Position numbers and translations under genes: made by a program
Assembly: GCA_035268685.1 (NCBI GenBank)
Contig: DATFKK010000122.1
Coordinates: forward strand, 1 to 56,552
Length of the DNA stretch: 56,552 bases
Direction: 5' to 3'
DNA from: Candidatus Krumholzibacteriia bacterium
Lineage (GTDB): Bacteria; Krumholzibacteriota; Krumholzibacteriia; JAJRXK01
The notes under the pieces: model-generated
What the model saw: only the letters and a program-made list of their open reading frames with translations
What the model was told of the DNA's origin: nothing
The model's database searches: none
In this document: one piece after another, positions 35,126-42,961 of the stretch
Position numbering within the stretch: the first letter of the stretch is position 1
How the letters are laid out: each line of letters starts with the position of its first letter

Positions 35126-36347
35126 GCAGCAGTTCCTGGTTCGTCGCGTGTTTGGCGAGGAGTTTCAGCAGACCCTCCATGGCGCGGTCGGGCGGCATGG
35201 ACGAGAGCACCCGGCGGACCTTGTGGATCAGCTCGAGCGTCTCGAGGTCGTACAGCTTCTCCTCCTTGCGGGTTCCCGACTTCGCGATGTCCAGGGCGGG
35301 GAAGATGCGCTTCTCGAACAACTGCCGCGACAGGACGATCTCGGTGTTCCCGGTTCCCTTGAACTCCTGGAAGATCACCTCGTCCATGCGCGAACCGGTG
35401 TCGACGAGCGCGGTACCGAGAATGGTGAGGCTCCCGCCGTTCTCGATGTTGCGCGCCGCCCCGAAGAGGCGCCGCGGGGTCTGCATGGCGTTCGCATCGA
35501 GACCGCCGGACAGGGTCCGGCCACTGTCGCCGCGCACCGTGTTGTAGGCCCGGGCCAGACGAGTGATCGAGTCGAGCAGCAGGACGACGTCCTTGCCCTC
35601 GAGAACCGGCTGTAGGATCTGCTCGACCGCGGCCTCGGTGGTGCGGACGTGGTCCTTGGCGACCTGATCACTGCTGGCCGCGATGACCTCGGCGTGACAG
35701 CTGCGCCGGAAGTGGGTGACCTCCTCGGGCCGCTCGTCCACGAGCAGGGCGAAGACCATGGCCTCGGGATGGTTCACCTCGAGCGAGCGCGCGATCTCGA
35801 GCAACAGAGTCGTCTTGCCGGCCTTCGGGGGCGCCACGATCAGACAGCGCTGCCCCTTGCCCAGCGGCGCGAGCATGTCGATCACGCGCGGCGTCAGCGC
35901 GCCGTCCTCGCGCGAGAGATGCCACCGCTCCTCGGGGTCGATGCTCGTCGTCTTGTGGAGCTGGTCGAACAGCCGTTGCAACCGCTGCTGACCACTCCCC
36001 GACCCTCCCCGGCGCGAACGTTTGCTCCGCGCGGGCCCGGGCCGTCGGCGCCCTCCACCGGAACGGCGCTGACCGTTGGAGTTCTGCGGACGCTTCTTCG
36101 AAGAGGACTGGGTCGGTGGCACCATGTCGTCGTCGAGCGCCGCCGACGTGTGGTCGACCGGTCCCCGGCGGATTCCCGACTTCTTGCGACGGGACCGCTT
36201 CTTCTTGTTGCTGCCACCCGAGCGGGAATCGCCGCCCCCGTTGGGACCGGGAGACATGGCGCTCTCCGGATCCGCCGCATTGGACGACCGGCGTCCGCGA
36301 CGCGCGGCACCACGCCGCGGGCGCGACTTGGAACTGGAATTGGACAT
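35106..36347 (-). CDS. rho: Rho-type termination factor lacking the OB-fold RNA-binding domain
   Basis: This 413-residue protein has an excellent Rho ATPase core from about 120 to the end: APLGKGQRCLIVAPPKAGKT (P-loop Lys178), LLVDERPEEVTHFRRS, VVLLLDSITRLARAYN, SGRTLSGGLDANAM, RLFGAARNIENGGSLTIL and the R-loop region VIFQEFKGTGNTEI. Residues 1-118 are a disordered-looking, Arg/Lys/Gly/Ser-rich segment in place of the usual N-terminal helical domain and cold-shock OB fold; no F-G-F-L-R or Y-V-S-P-S motif is seen. The ATG at 36347 has TAGGTC upstream. It may terminate transcription using the basic tail for RNA contact, or be a specialised paralogue. Confidence 0.9.
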   Translation of the reverse strand: MSNSSSKSRPRRGAARRGRRSSNAADPESAMSPGPNGGGDSRSGGSNKKKRSRRKKSGIRRGPVDHTSAALDDDMVPPTQSSSKKRPQNSNGQRRSGGGRRRPGPARSKRSRRGGSGSGQQRLQRLFDQLHKTTSIDPEERWHLSREDGALTPRVIDMLAPLGKGQRCLIVAPPKAGKTTLLLEIARSLEVNHPEAMVFALLVDERPEEVTHFRRSCHAEVIAASSDQVAKDHVRTTEAAVEQILQPVLEGKDVVLLLDSITRLARAYNTVRGDSGRTLSGGLDANAMQTPRRLFGAARNIENGGSLTILGTALVDTGSRMDEVIFQEFKGTGNTEIVLSRQLFEKRIFPALDIAKSGTRKEEKLYDLETLELIHKVRRVLSSMPPDRAMEGLLKLLAKHATNQELLHALPRT

Positions 36348-36770
36348 AGACCTACTCGATCGTGAATACCTGCTCCGCCGTGCGGGGCATCGAGAGCGAT
36401 CACGAGTGCTTCTTCGTTCCGGATCGACGGACCGGTTCCCCGGTGTCGGGAGACGAACGAGCGAAGGAGAAGCCGACGTGATCGATGCGCCGTCGTGGCG
36501 CGTCCTCGACCGCTTCCGGTTGGGATCCGTTCGGACGAACCGAATGAGATACTGTGGCCGGAACGATCGGACCCGCTGGTGGCCGGGGGTCGACTCGGGC
36601 GCGAACCCGGAGATGGTCGGGTTCGTCCCGCATGGGGCAGTCCCCGGTGCTGTGCCGCGGGATTCGAGAGCGTGGCGACCGAGTCGCCTCGCGCTAACTC
36701 AAAGACCTACAGCAACCGGCCGAATTTGGCAACGTCGCAAATCGCCGGCCCCACGAACCGGGAGGAACCC
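36348..36770. other. Divergent intergenic region between rho and the glycosylase gene
   Basis: This 423-base gap holds the leader of rho on one side and of the glycosylase on the other. A GATACT near 36548-36553 resembles a -10 but has no well-spaced -35. Long untranslated leaders upstream of rho are common where Rho autoregulates, which would fit, but I see no specific element. No tRNA or convincing small gene is visible. Confidence 0.4.
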
Positions 36771-37448
36771 GTGCCCCAGCGATCCACACCGAACACCTTG
36801 CACGATCCGGACCAGCGCCGTCGGGGACGCGCCGTCCTACGCGATGCCGATCCCGCCCTGGGCGATCTCGTGGAGCGTTTCGGCGACGTGTGGCCGCGGC
36901 GCCGGGTGCCCGTCTTCGAGCGCCTGTGCCGCATCGTGATCGATCAGCAGCTCTCGGTGAAGGCGGCGGCCACCATCGCGGAGCGGCTCCGCCGCACGGC
37001 CGGTGGCCGGTTGCGGGCCGATCGGCTGCACGGCCTGGACGACGCCGCTCTGCGCGGGGCCGGCCTCAGCCGTCAGAAGACGGCGGCCCTGCGCGACCTC
37101 GTCGAGCACGTGCGGTCGGGTCGACTGCGAACCGATCAGCTCTGGCGTCTGCCCGACGACGAGATCACCGAACGCCTGGGAGCCGTCCGGGGGTTCGGGC
37201 CCTGGTCGGTCGAGATGTTCCTCCTGTTCGGGCTCGGACGGGCCGACGTCTGGGCCACCGGAGACCTCGGGCTGCGGCGCGCCGTCCAGGAACTCGACGG
37301 CCACGCGGCGGCGCCCCACGCGCCGGCCATGATCGCCCGGGCCGAGCGTTGGCGTCCCTGGCGAGGGCTGGCCAGTCTCTACCTGTGGGCGTCCCTGGAA
37401 CCGGTCCTCTGGTCGGAGCCGGCCGCAGACAGGAATCGTTCGCTCTGA
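36771..37448 (+). CDS. DNA-3-methyladenine glycosylase, AlkA/HhH-GPD type
   Basis: This 225-residue base-excision glycosylase removes alkylated purines. The helix-hairpin-helix GPD fold is visible as FERLCRIVIDQQLSVKAA, LRGAGLSRQKTAALRDL, the hairpin LGAVRGFGPWSVEMFLLF and the catalytic aspartate Asp165 in VWATGDLGLRRAV. Length fits the short AlkA class without the N-terminal TBP-like domain. GTG at 36771 has a near-perfect GGGAGGAA four to five bases upstream and sets the start. The M28 peptidase gene follows after 77 bases on the same strand. Confidence 0.92.
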   Translation: MPQRSTPNTLHDPDQRRRGRAVLRDADPALGDLVERFGDVWPRRRVPVFERLCRIVIDQQLSVKAAATIAERLRRTAGGRLRADRLHGLDDAALRGAGLSRQKTAALRDLVEHVRSGRLRTDQLWRLPDDEITERLGAVRGFGPWSVEMFLLFGLGRADVWATGDLGLRRAVQELDGHAAAPHAPAMIARAERWRPWRGLASLYLWASLEPVLWSEPAADRNRSL

Positions 37449-37525
37449 TATCCTCCGCGGCTCCGGTCGCCACTCGCGCGACCACCTCCCTCGCGCCCAT
37501 CGACGTCGACCGAGGAGCCGTGTCC

Positions 37526-39013
37526 GTGTCCCAGTGTGCGCACCGCCGCGTGGCGGTCCCCTCCCTCCGTGCTGCCCACCTGGCGGCGATCGTTCCCCTG
37601 CTGCTGTGGCTCACGGCCTGCGGGGGCGCCCCGGAGTCTGCGACGGACGAGTCCGGGCTGCCCGCACGGATCCGAGCCGACGCCGCGACGCTCCGCGAGG
37701 CGGCCCTGCGATCCGATGTGGGCTACGAGACCCTGGCGCGCCTGTGCGACGAGCACGGTCACCGGCTGAGCGGGAGCGAACGGCTGGAGCGGGCCATCGA
37801 CTGGATGGCCGGCGAGCTCCGCTCGATGGGGTTCCAGAACGTACGCAAGGAACCCGTCCAGGTCCCCGTCTGGATCCGTGGTGACGAGAGCCTGACGCTG
37901 CTCGAGCCCATGGAACTCGAAGTGCCGATGCTCGGTCTGGGCATGAGCGTGGGAACGCCGTCCGGCGGCCTGACCGGCGAGGTCGTCGTGGTCGAGGACT
38001 TCGACGAACTCGAAGCGCTGAGCGTGTCCGACGTCAGCGGCCGGATCGTGCTCTTCGACGCACCCTACCGCGGCTACGGGCGGACCGTCCCGTACCGCAC
38101 CCAGGGCGCGATCGCCGCCGCGCAGCGCGGGGCCGTCGCCGCGCTGGTCCGTTCGATCGGCCCACCGGGACTCCGCACTCCGCACACCGGAACCATGCGC
38201 TACCGCGACGACACGCCGCGCATTCCGGCCGCGGCGATCGCGACCGAGGACTCGGACATGATCGCCCGCCTGGCCGACTCCGGGAACCGGGTCGTCGTCC
38301 GCCTGCAGATGTCCGCGCGCAACGAACCCGACGGCTTGTCGCACAATCTGGTCGCCGAGGTGGTCGGGCGCGAGACACCCGAAGAGGTGGTCGTCATCGG
38401 CGGCCACCTCGACAGCTGGGACGTGGGCACCGGGGCCCAGGACGACGGGGTGGGGTGTCTGATCGCCGTCGACGCCGCGCGGCTCATGCTCGAGACCGGT
38501 CTGATCCCCCGTCGCACGGTGCGGATCGTCCTGTGGACCAATGAGGAGAACGGCCTCCGGGGCGCGCGCGCCTATCGCGACGCCCACACCGACGAACTCG
38601 ACCGGCACGTCGCCGCCATCGAGTCCGACAGCGGGAACGGCCTGGTGCAGGGTTTCCGTTTCGACTTCCGTCCTGCGGTCATGGGCTTCGATTCGGCCGA
38701 GGACGGCGGTGAGGCCTTCGAAGCCGGCCGGGATCGCATGATGGCCGTGACCCGGGACATCGCCGATCTGCTCGCCACGACCGGTGCCGACTCGGTCTTC
38801 GCCGCCGGTTCCGGTGCCGACGTTGGCCCACTGGCGGCACGCGGCGTTCCCGCCCTCGGTCTGCACCACGACACCAGCGAGTACTTCGTGATCCACCACA
38901 CCGAGGCCGACACCTTCGACAAGATCGACCTCACGGACATGCAGAAGAACACCGCGGCGATGGCGGTCATGGCCTATGTCCTGGCCGAAATGGAGGGGAC
39001 GCTGCGTCCCTGA
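37526..39013 (+). CDS. M28 family metallopeptidase, predicted lipoprotein
   Basis: This 495-residue zinc aminopeptidase/carboxypeptidase resembles carboxypeptidase Q. A lipoprotein signal ends in L-T-A-C-G with the lipidated Cys at residue 32. Residues about 150-280 form a PA-domain-like insertion (GRIVLFDAPYRGYGRTVPYR). The catalytic domain has zinc ligands in VVIGGHLDSWDVGTGAQDD (H, D), LWTNEENGLRGARAY (catalytic Glu pair), IESDSGNG (D) and VIHHTEADTFDKID (H). The GTG at 37526 lies eight bases from GGAG; GTG at 37520 is too close. It probably trims peptides in the periplasm, complementing the secreted protease. Confidence 0.92.
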   Translation: MSQCAHRRVAVPSLRAAHLAAIVPLLLWLTACGGAPESATDESGLPARIRADAATLREAALRSDVGYETLARLCDEHGHRLSGSERLERAIDWMAGELRSMGFQNVRKEPVQVPVWIRGDESLTLLEPMELEVPMLGLGMSVGTPSGGLTGEVVVVEDFDELEALSVSDVSGRIVLFDAPYRGYGRTVPYRTQGAIAAAQRGAVAALVRSIGPPGLRTPHTGTMRYRDDTPRIPAAAIATEDSDMIARLADSGNRVVVRLQMSARNEPDGLSHNLVAEVVGRETPEEVVVIGGHLDSWDVGTGAQDDGVGCLIAVDAARLMLETGLIPRRTVRIVLWTNEENGLRGARAYRDAHTDELDRHVAAIESDSGNGLVQGFRFDFRPAVMGFDSAEDGGEAFEAGRDRMMAVTRDIADLLATTGADSVFAAGSGADVGPLAARGVPALGLHHDTSEYFVIHHTEADTFDKIDLTDMQKNTAAMAVMAYVLAEMEGTLRP

Positions 39014-39023
39014 TCCGACGCGC

Positions 39024-39059
39024 CGCAGCGAAGGGCAACCGTGCGAACCCTTCGCTGCG
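39024..39059. terminator. Bidirectional terminator hairpin between convergent genes
   Basis: A perfect 12-bp inverted repeat (CGCAGCGAAGGG at 39024-39035 and CCCTTCGCTGCG at 39048-39059) has a 12-base loop. It lies 10 bases past the M28 stop and 35 bases past the end of the eight-gene minus-strand operon. It can fold in both transcripts and is the clearest terminator in the window, though neither side has a strong T-run. Confidence 0.75.
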
Positions 39060-39094
39060 ATCGCGCCCGCCCGCGACGGAGTCGCGGGAACGGC

Positions 39095-40033
39095 TCAGTC
39101 CGCGTGGAGGATCACCACACGCACGTGACCGTCGAGCTCGGCGCGCAGGTCCGACCTCTGGACGAAGTCGATCTCGACCTGCTCACGGGGCAACTGCATG
39201 GCGTCGGCGAGGAAGTGCGCCACGGCGGTGGACCTCTTCTCGGCCAGAGCGAGCTCCTCGGCCTCGACCTCGACCCTCACCGGCGAGTACGGATGGGCAC
39301 GGACCACGTCCGCGGCATGCGTGAGCCAATCCTCGCCACCGATCCGCAGGCGCGATTCGTGCCGCTGGAACAGTTCGCCCCCGCTGAACTCGAGCACCAG
39401 ATCGTCCCCACGCGGATAGCGCAGGGCCGGTACGCGGAAACTCACACCTGCATGGTTGTAGGTGTTGGTGCCCTCGTCCTTCTGGGTGAAGACGTAGCTG
39501 TAGGGGTAACCGGGGCGAAGCATGCTGCCGTCGTCGCCGAAACCGTCCCACACGAGTTCGTCGGGAACGTCGTCGCCGCCCTCGAAGGTCCGGAAGGGTG
39601 CCCCGCGGAAGTCGGTGATCACCAGCTTCCATTCCTCGAGGTCGTGACCCGGTTCGGGCTCGGGGTAGAAACGGGCCACGGGCGTGCTCACGACCTCGGG
39701 CAGCCAGTAGTGCGGCGTCTGGTCGCTGGCGAGGTCCTCGATGTTGTTCAGATGCGGCTTGAGGCCGCTCACCGGGCTCATCTCCAGCGCCGCCTCGTCG
39801 GCCTCGCTCAGGAACGAGTCGATCATCGCGGCACTGAGTTCGAACTCGTAGCCCTGCTTCTCGACGTCCTGCCGGACCTCGTTCTGGGCCTCGACCACGA
39901 CGTCGTCGAGCACCGCACCCGACTCGCCCTCCGCCGTGAAGGTCTCACCGGATTCCCCGGCCTCGACGGTCTCCTGCGCGTAGGCGAACGGACCGGACAA
40001 CAGCAGGATCACCACAAGCAGACGGCCGAACAT
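39095..40033 (-). CDS. Exported protein with FlgD-like and OmpA-like regions, last gene of the surface-motor operon
   Basis: This 312-residue protein has a signal peptide (MFGRLLVVILLLSGPFAYAQ). A Glu-rich helical part follows (about 20-105), then a FlgD-like Ig segment (KLVITDFRGAPFRTFEGGDD ... DELVWDGFGDDGSMLRPGYP). The C-terminal part reads LALAEKRSTAVAHFLADAMQ and RAELDGHVRVVI, like the helix and last strand of an OmpA-type peptidoglycan-binding domain, though the usual N-x-x-L-S-x-x-R-A motif is degenerate. The ATG at 40033 has TGAGGA upstream and follows the TonB-like stop by eight bases. It may anchor the complex to the cell wall; this is inferred. Confidence 0.78.
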   Translation of the reverse strand: MFGRLLVVILLLSGPFAYAQETVEAGESGETFTAEGESGAVLDDVVVEAQNEVRQDVEKQGYEFELSAAMIDSFLSEADEAALEMSPVSGLKPHLNNIEDLASDQTPHYWLPEVVSTPVARFYPEPEPGHDLEEWKLVITDFRGAPFRTFEGGDDVPDELVWDGFGDDGSMLRPGYPYSYVFTQKDEGTNTYNHAGVSFRVPALRYPRGDDLVLEFSGGELFQRHESRLRIGGEDWLTHAADVVRAHPYSPVRVEVEAEELALAEKRSTAVAHFLADAMQLPREQVEIDFVQRSDLRAELDGHVRVVILHAD

Positions 40034-40041
40034 GATCGTCC

Positions 40042-41322
40042 TCACTTCAGACGGAACACGAAGGTGATCACGCCCCACTGCTCGACCTGGGCCGCGCCCG
40101 CGTCGAGGGGAGCGAATCGGAATTCCTCGATGGCCGACAGTGCGGCCTGGTTCAGGTCGGAGTGCGCCGACATCTGCTGGATGCGCGTGGAATCCTTCAC
40201 GCGCCCGTCGGGCAGTACCGTGAAGTGCACGGCGACCACGCCCTCCCAGCCCATGCGCCGGGCCTTCGCCGTGTACTCCGGCGAAACGACCTTCACGATG
40301 TCACGGCCGGCGATCTGACCGGTGATGGTCATGCCCATGCCGTTCTTGTCGATCTTCTTCGGTGTGGCTTCGGCGATGCCGGTCTCGGCCGGCGCCGCAC
40401 GGTCCGTCTCCACGGAGCGGTCGGGTGCGGGCGCGATACCACCACGGGAGCGCAATCCCCCGCCCCCACCGCCGGTCCCGTAGTCCAGGATCGTGCGACG
40501 ACCACCGTTCTCCGAGGATCCGCGCGACGGCGGAGCGATGTCGTCCCCTCCACCCTCGGCGATTCCGCGCGACCCGCGCGAGGGCGTCAACGACCGACCC
40601 GGAGCGCGATAATCCGCGCTGTCTCGGGATCGGCTGCGCAAGTCGCCGCCGCCGGGGACTGCCGAGGACCCCGCGTCGGCGATGGCGCCGCCGCCCCGCC
40701 GCGACGACTCCGTCGACGGATCGATGTCTCCTCCGACGACGTCGAGGGTCGCCCGCCGGCTCTGGAGCTCTCCACCGGTGCGATCGAGATCCGGCGCCGG
40801 ACCCGAGCGCGACGTCAGTTCGGGAGCGCTCGTGTCGGCCGCCTCCTGCGTGGCCCGGCCGCGGGTCTGCGGCACGTCGAGTGCGCGGGCGAGATCGTCG
40901 TCGCGGCTCTCGAGCTTCGGCTCGACCTCGACCTCCCGAGTCTGAATCGCGCTCGGCTGCGGCAGGTCGGGCTCGACCTCGGCGACCTCGGCCCGCGAGC
41001 GGACCGGGTCGGTCTTCGGCGCCGCGGGCGTCGGCTCCGGTGGATCCGGTTTCTCGGCCGATCGCGTCGAGATACCCTGCCCGGGATCGATCGAGGGCGG
41101 CGTCCGCTTGGCCAGGGTCTTCAACGCGACCTTCTCCTCGATGTCGTCCCCGAGGTGCGCCTCGATGTAGCTGATCTTGGTCAGCTCCGCAGCCACCTCC
41201 GGCATCTTCCCCGCGTTGTGCAGCCCCAGGGCGACGAGCAGCAGCAGTGCCGCGTGCACGACCATGCTCGTGGCCAGGCCGCCACGCGTGGAGCGGCTGC
41301 GATCGACGGCGGCCCGCATCAT
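40042..41322 (-). CDS. TonB/AgmX-like energy transducer with long Ser/Gly/Arg-rich linker
   Basis: This 426-residue protein has an N-terminal transmembrane anchor (ATSMVVHAALLLLVALGLHN, with the S-H pair typical of TonB). A linker of about 260 residues, unusually rich in Arg, Ser, Gly and Asp, replaces the normal Pro-Glu/Pro-Lys rod. A TonB C-terminal-like domain ends it (VSPEYTAKARRMGWEGVVAV, LPDGRVKDSTRIQ, ALSAIEEFRFAPL). It would pass energy from the ExbB/ExbD motor across the periplasm. The ATG at 41322 overlaps the preceding exbD-like stop by four bases (ATGA), with GGGAGG upstream. Confidence 0.87.
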   Translation of the reverse strand: MMRAAVDRSRSTRGGLATSMVVHAALLLLVALGLHNAGKMPEVAAELTKISYIEAHLGDDIEEKVALKTLAKRTPPSIDPGQGISTRSAEKPDPPEPTPAAPKTDPVRSRAEVAEVEPDLPQPSAIQTREVEVEPKLESRDDDLARALDVPQTRGRATQEAADTSAPELTSRSGPAPDLDRTGGELQSRRATLDVVGGDIDPSTESSRRGGGAIADAGSSAVPGGGDLRSRSRDSADYRAPGRSLTPSRGSRGIAEGGGDDIAPPSRGSSENGGRRTILDYGTGGGGGGLRSRGGIAPAPDRSVETDRAAPAETGIAEATPKKIDKNGMGMTITGQIAGRDIVKVVSPEYTAKARRMGWEGVVAVHFTVLPDGRVKDSTRIQQMSAHSDLNQAALSAIEEFRFAPLDAGAAQVEQWGVITFVFRLK

Positions 41323-41765
41323 GGCGAGCCTCCCTCGTTCTCGTCTTCGGGCGAGGTGGCCAGCGAGATCTCACGCGGCTTCGCCTTTTCGATCTCGGCG
41401 ATGACCTTCTCGACCTCGCCGTAGGGCAGGTCCTGGTCGGCGCGCACCACGGCGATCGCGGTCGGAGTCTCGAGGAGCAGGTCCTCCATCAGCGGCTGCA
41501 CCTCGGCGAGCGCGATCGGCACGTCCGAGAAATAGATCTCGTCGATGCGATCCGTCTCGGGATCGAGCGTGCAGGAGATCTCGATCTTGTTCTCGTCCTC
41601 GTTCTCGACCGCCCGCGCCGTGGGGAGGTTCACGTCGACGGCTCCCTGGTCGAGCTTCGGGGAGATGATCATGAGCGTGAGGACGACGACCAGCGAGACG
41701 TTGATCACCGGGATCACGTCGGTCTTCGACTCTTCACGGGGGCCGCGGCGCTTTCGCATACCCAT
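41319..41765 (-). CDS. ExbD/TolR-like protein with Asn in place of the channel Asp
   Basis: This 148-residue biopolymer-transport protein has one transmembrane helix (PVINVSLVVVLTLMIISP) and a periplasmic domain of about 100 residues. In ExbD/TolR the motif is P-L-x-D-V with an essential proton-carrying Asp; here it reads P-V-I-N-V, with Asn22 at that place. Its C-terminal domain (VVRADQDLPYGEVEKVIAEI) fits the family's usual pattern. The ATG at 41765 shares its A with the stop of the upstream exbD-like gene (TGATG), with AGGAGG upstream. It may act as a structural partner beside the Asp-containing copy. Confidence 0.88.
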   Translation of the reverse strand: MGMRKRRGPREESKTDVIPVINVSLVVVLTLMIISPKLDQGAVDVNLPTARAVENEDENKIEISCTLDPETDRIDEIYFSDVPIALAEVQPLMEDLLLETPTAIAVVRADQDLPYGEVEKVIAEIEKAKPREISLATSPEDENEGGSP

Positions 41766-42193
41766 CAGCGACCCTCCTGCAGGTTGAGCAGGGCGAGGTC
41801 GCTCGCGCCACTCGCCTTGGCGATGTCCAGCACCGTCACGACCTGGCCAAGGCGGACCCGGTCGTCGGGTACCACGACCACCGTACGCTTCTCGCGCGCG
41901 GCCAGCTTCTGCGTGAGCGTGGCCTCGAGCTGATCGAGGGCGACGGGCTCGTCGTTGACCTTGATGCCGTCGGGGTGCACGGCCACCGTCAGCAATCCGA
42001 CGCGCTCGCTGGCGGGCTGGTGCACGACGGTGGGGTTGCCCTTCTCCACCGGCTTGCTCTGCACCTCGATCCCGCTCCACAGCAGCGTGGGCAGCGTGAC
42101 GAGGAAGACCACGATCAGAGTGGTCGTCACGTCGGCCAACGGCGTGATGTTCGCGTCCGTGATGCCGTCGGTACCGATGGCGTGCCTACTCAT
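41765..42193 (-). CDS. ExbD/TolR-like proton-channel protein
   Basis: This 142-residue protein has a single N-terminal transmembrane helix preceded by NITPLADVTTTLIVVFLVTL. Asp21 is the conserved proton-carrying aspartate of ExbD, TolR and MotB. The periplasmic domain (residues 45-140) includes VVVVPDDRVRLGQVVTVLDI. With the ExbB/TolQ protein it would form a proton-driven stator. The ATG is at 42193, 34 bases after the ExbB-like stop. The next gene, a second ExbD-like copy, overlaps it by one base. Confidence 0.92.
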   Translation of the reverse strand: MSRHAIGTDGITDANITPLADVTTTLIVVFLVTLPTLLWSGIEVQSKPVEKGNPTVVHQPASERVGLLTVAVHPDGIKVNDEPVALDQLEATLTQKLAAREKRTVVVVPDDRVRLGQVVTVLDIAKASGASDLALLNLQEGR

Positions 42194-42227
42194 GGGCGAT
42201 TCCTCACGATCCTTGGATCCGGGGCCT

Positions 42228-42935
42228 TCAGCTCAGGAACCCGGCCGGAACCGGCTCCTGCTGCGACGGCGTCGTGGAGTTCGAGGTCGATCGGGGTGCG
42301 GACCGGCGCGTGTTGCCGGCGGCGGCGGCCAGATGCACCAGCAGCTCCTCGCGCGCGTCCTCGAGATCGACCACACGCGTGCGGATCTTGCGGACGAAGA
42401 CGTTGAAGCAGACGGTGGCGATGACCGCGACGATGATCCCGGCCGCGGTGGTCATGAGCGCCTCGGACACGCCCATGGCGACGACCTGGCTCCCCCCGCT
42501 GCCCGTGCGCGCGATCGCGGCGAAGGCGCGGATGATCCCGACCACGGTCCCGAACAGACCCAGCAGCGGAGCGATGTTCGACATCGTCCCGAGCACGCCT
42601 AGGTTGCGTTCCATCTCGACCTGCTCGACCTCGATCGCGGTGTTCATCCGCTCGGTGAGCTGGGTACGCCCGAGGCCGGCGTGGGCCAGGCCCTGGGCGA
42701 GGACGCGGCCGGCGGCGCTCTTGTCCTTCTTCGCCACGTCCACGGCACCGGCCAGGTTGGCCGCCTGGATCTTGTTCGCGATCTTCTTCAGGAGATCACG
42801 ACTGTTCGCGCGGCTCTGCGCGAAGTAGAGGGCCCGCTCGAGGGCGAAGCCCAGGGTCACGATCGAGCAGACCAGCAACACCAGCATCGTGGGCGACGCG
42901 ATGAAGAGGTCGACGATGGACATGTCACCGAACAT
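42228..42935 (-). CDS. MotA/TolQ/ExbB-family proton channel protein
   Basis: This 235-residue inner-membrane protein has three transmembrane segments: MLVLLVCSIVTLGFALERAL near 17-36, and a pair in the C-terminal half, SNIAPLLGLFGTVVGIIRAF and ALMTTAAGIIVAVIATVCFN. These carry the L-G-L-x-G-T-V-x-G-x-I and T-T-x-A-G signatures of the family. It would surround the ExbD-type helices and conduct protons to drive movement or energy transfer. The ATG at 42935 follows GGGAGG by about 11 bases. It sits 26 bases after the large TPR gene. Confidence 0.93.
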   Translation of the reverse strand: MFGDMSIVDLFIASPTMLVLLVCSIVTLGFALERALYFAQSRANSRDLLKKIANKIQAANLAGAVDVAKKDKSAAGRVLAQGLAHAGLGRTQLTERMNTAIEVEQVEMERNLGVLGTMSNIAPLLGLFGTVVGIIRAFAAIARTGSGGSQVVAMGVSEALMTTAAGIIVAVIATVCFNVFVRKIRTRVVDLEDAREELLVHLAAAAGNTRRSAPRSTSNSTTPSQQEPVPAGFLS

Positions 42936-42961
42936 GGTGGTTGCATCCTCCCTGTGGCCGA

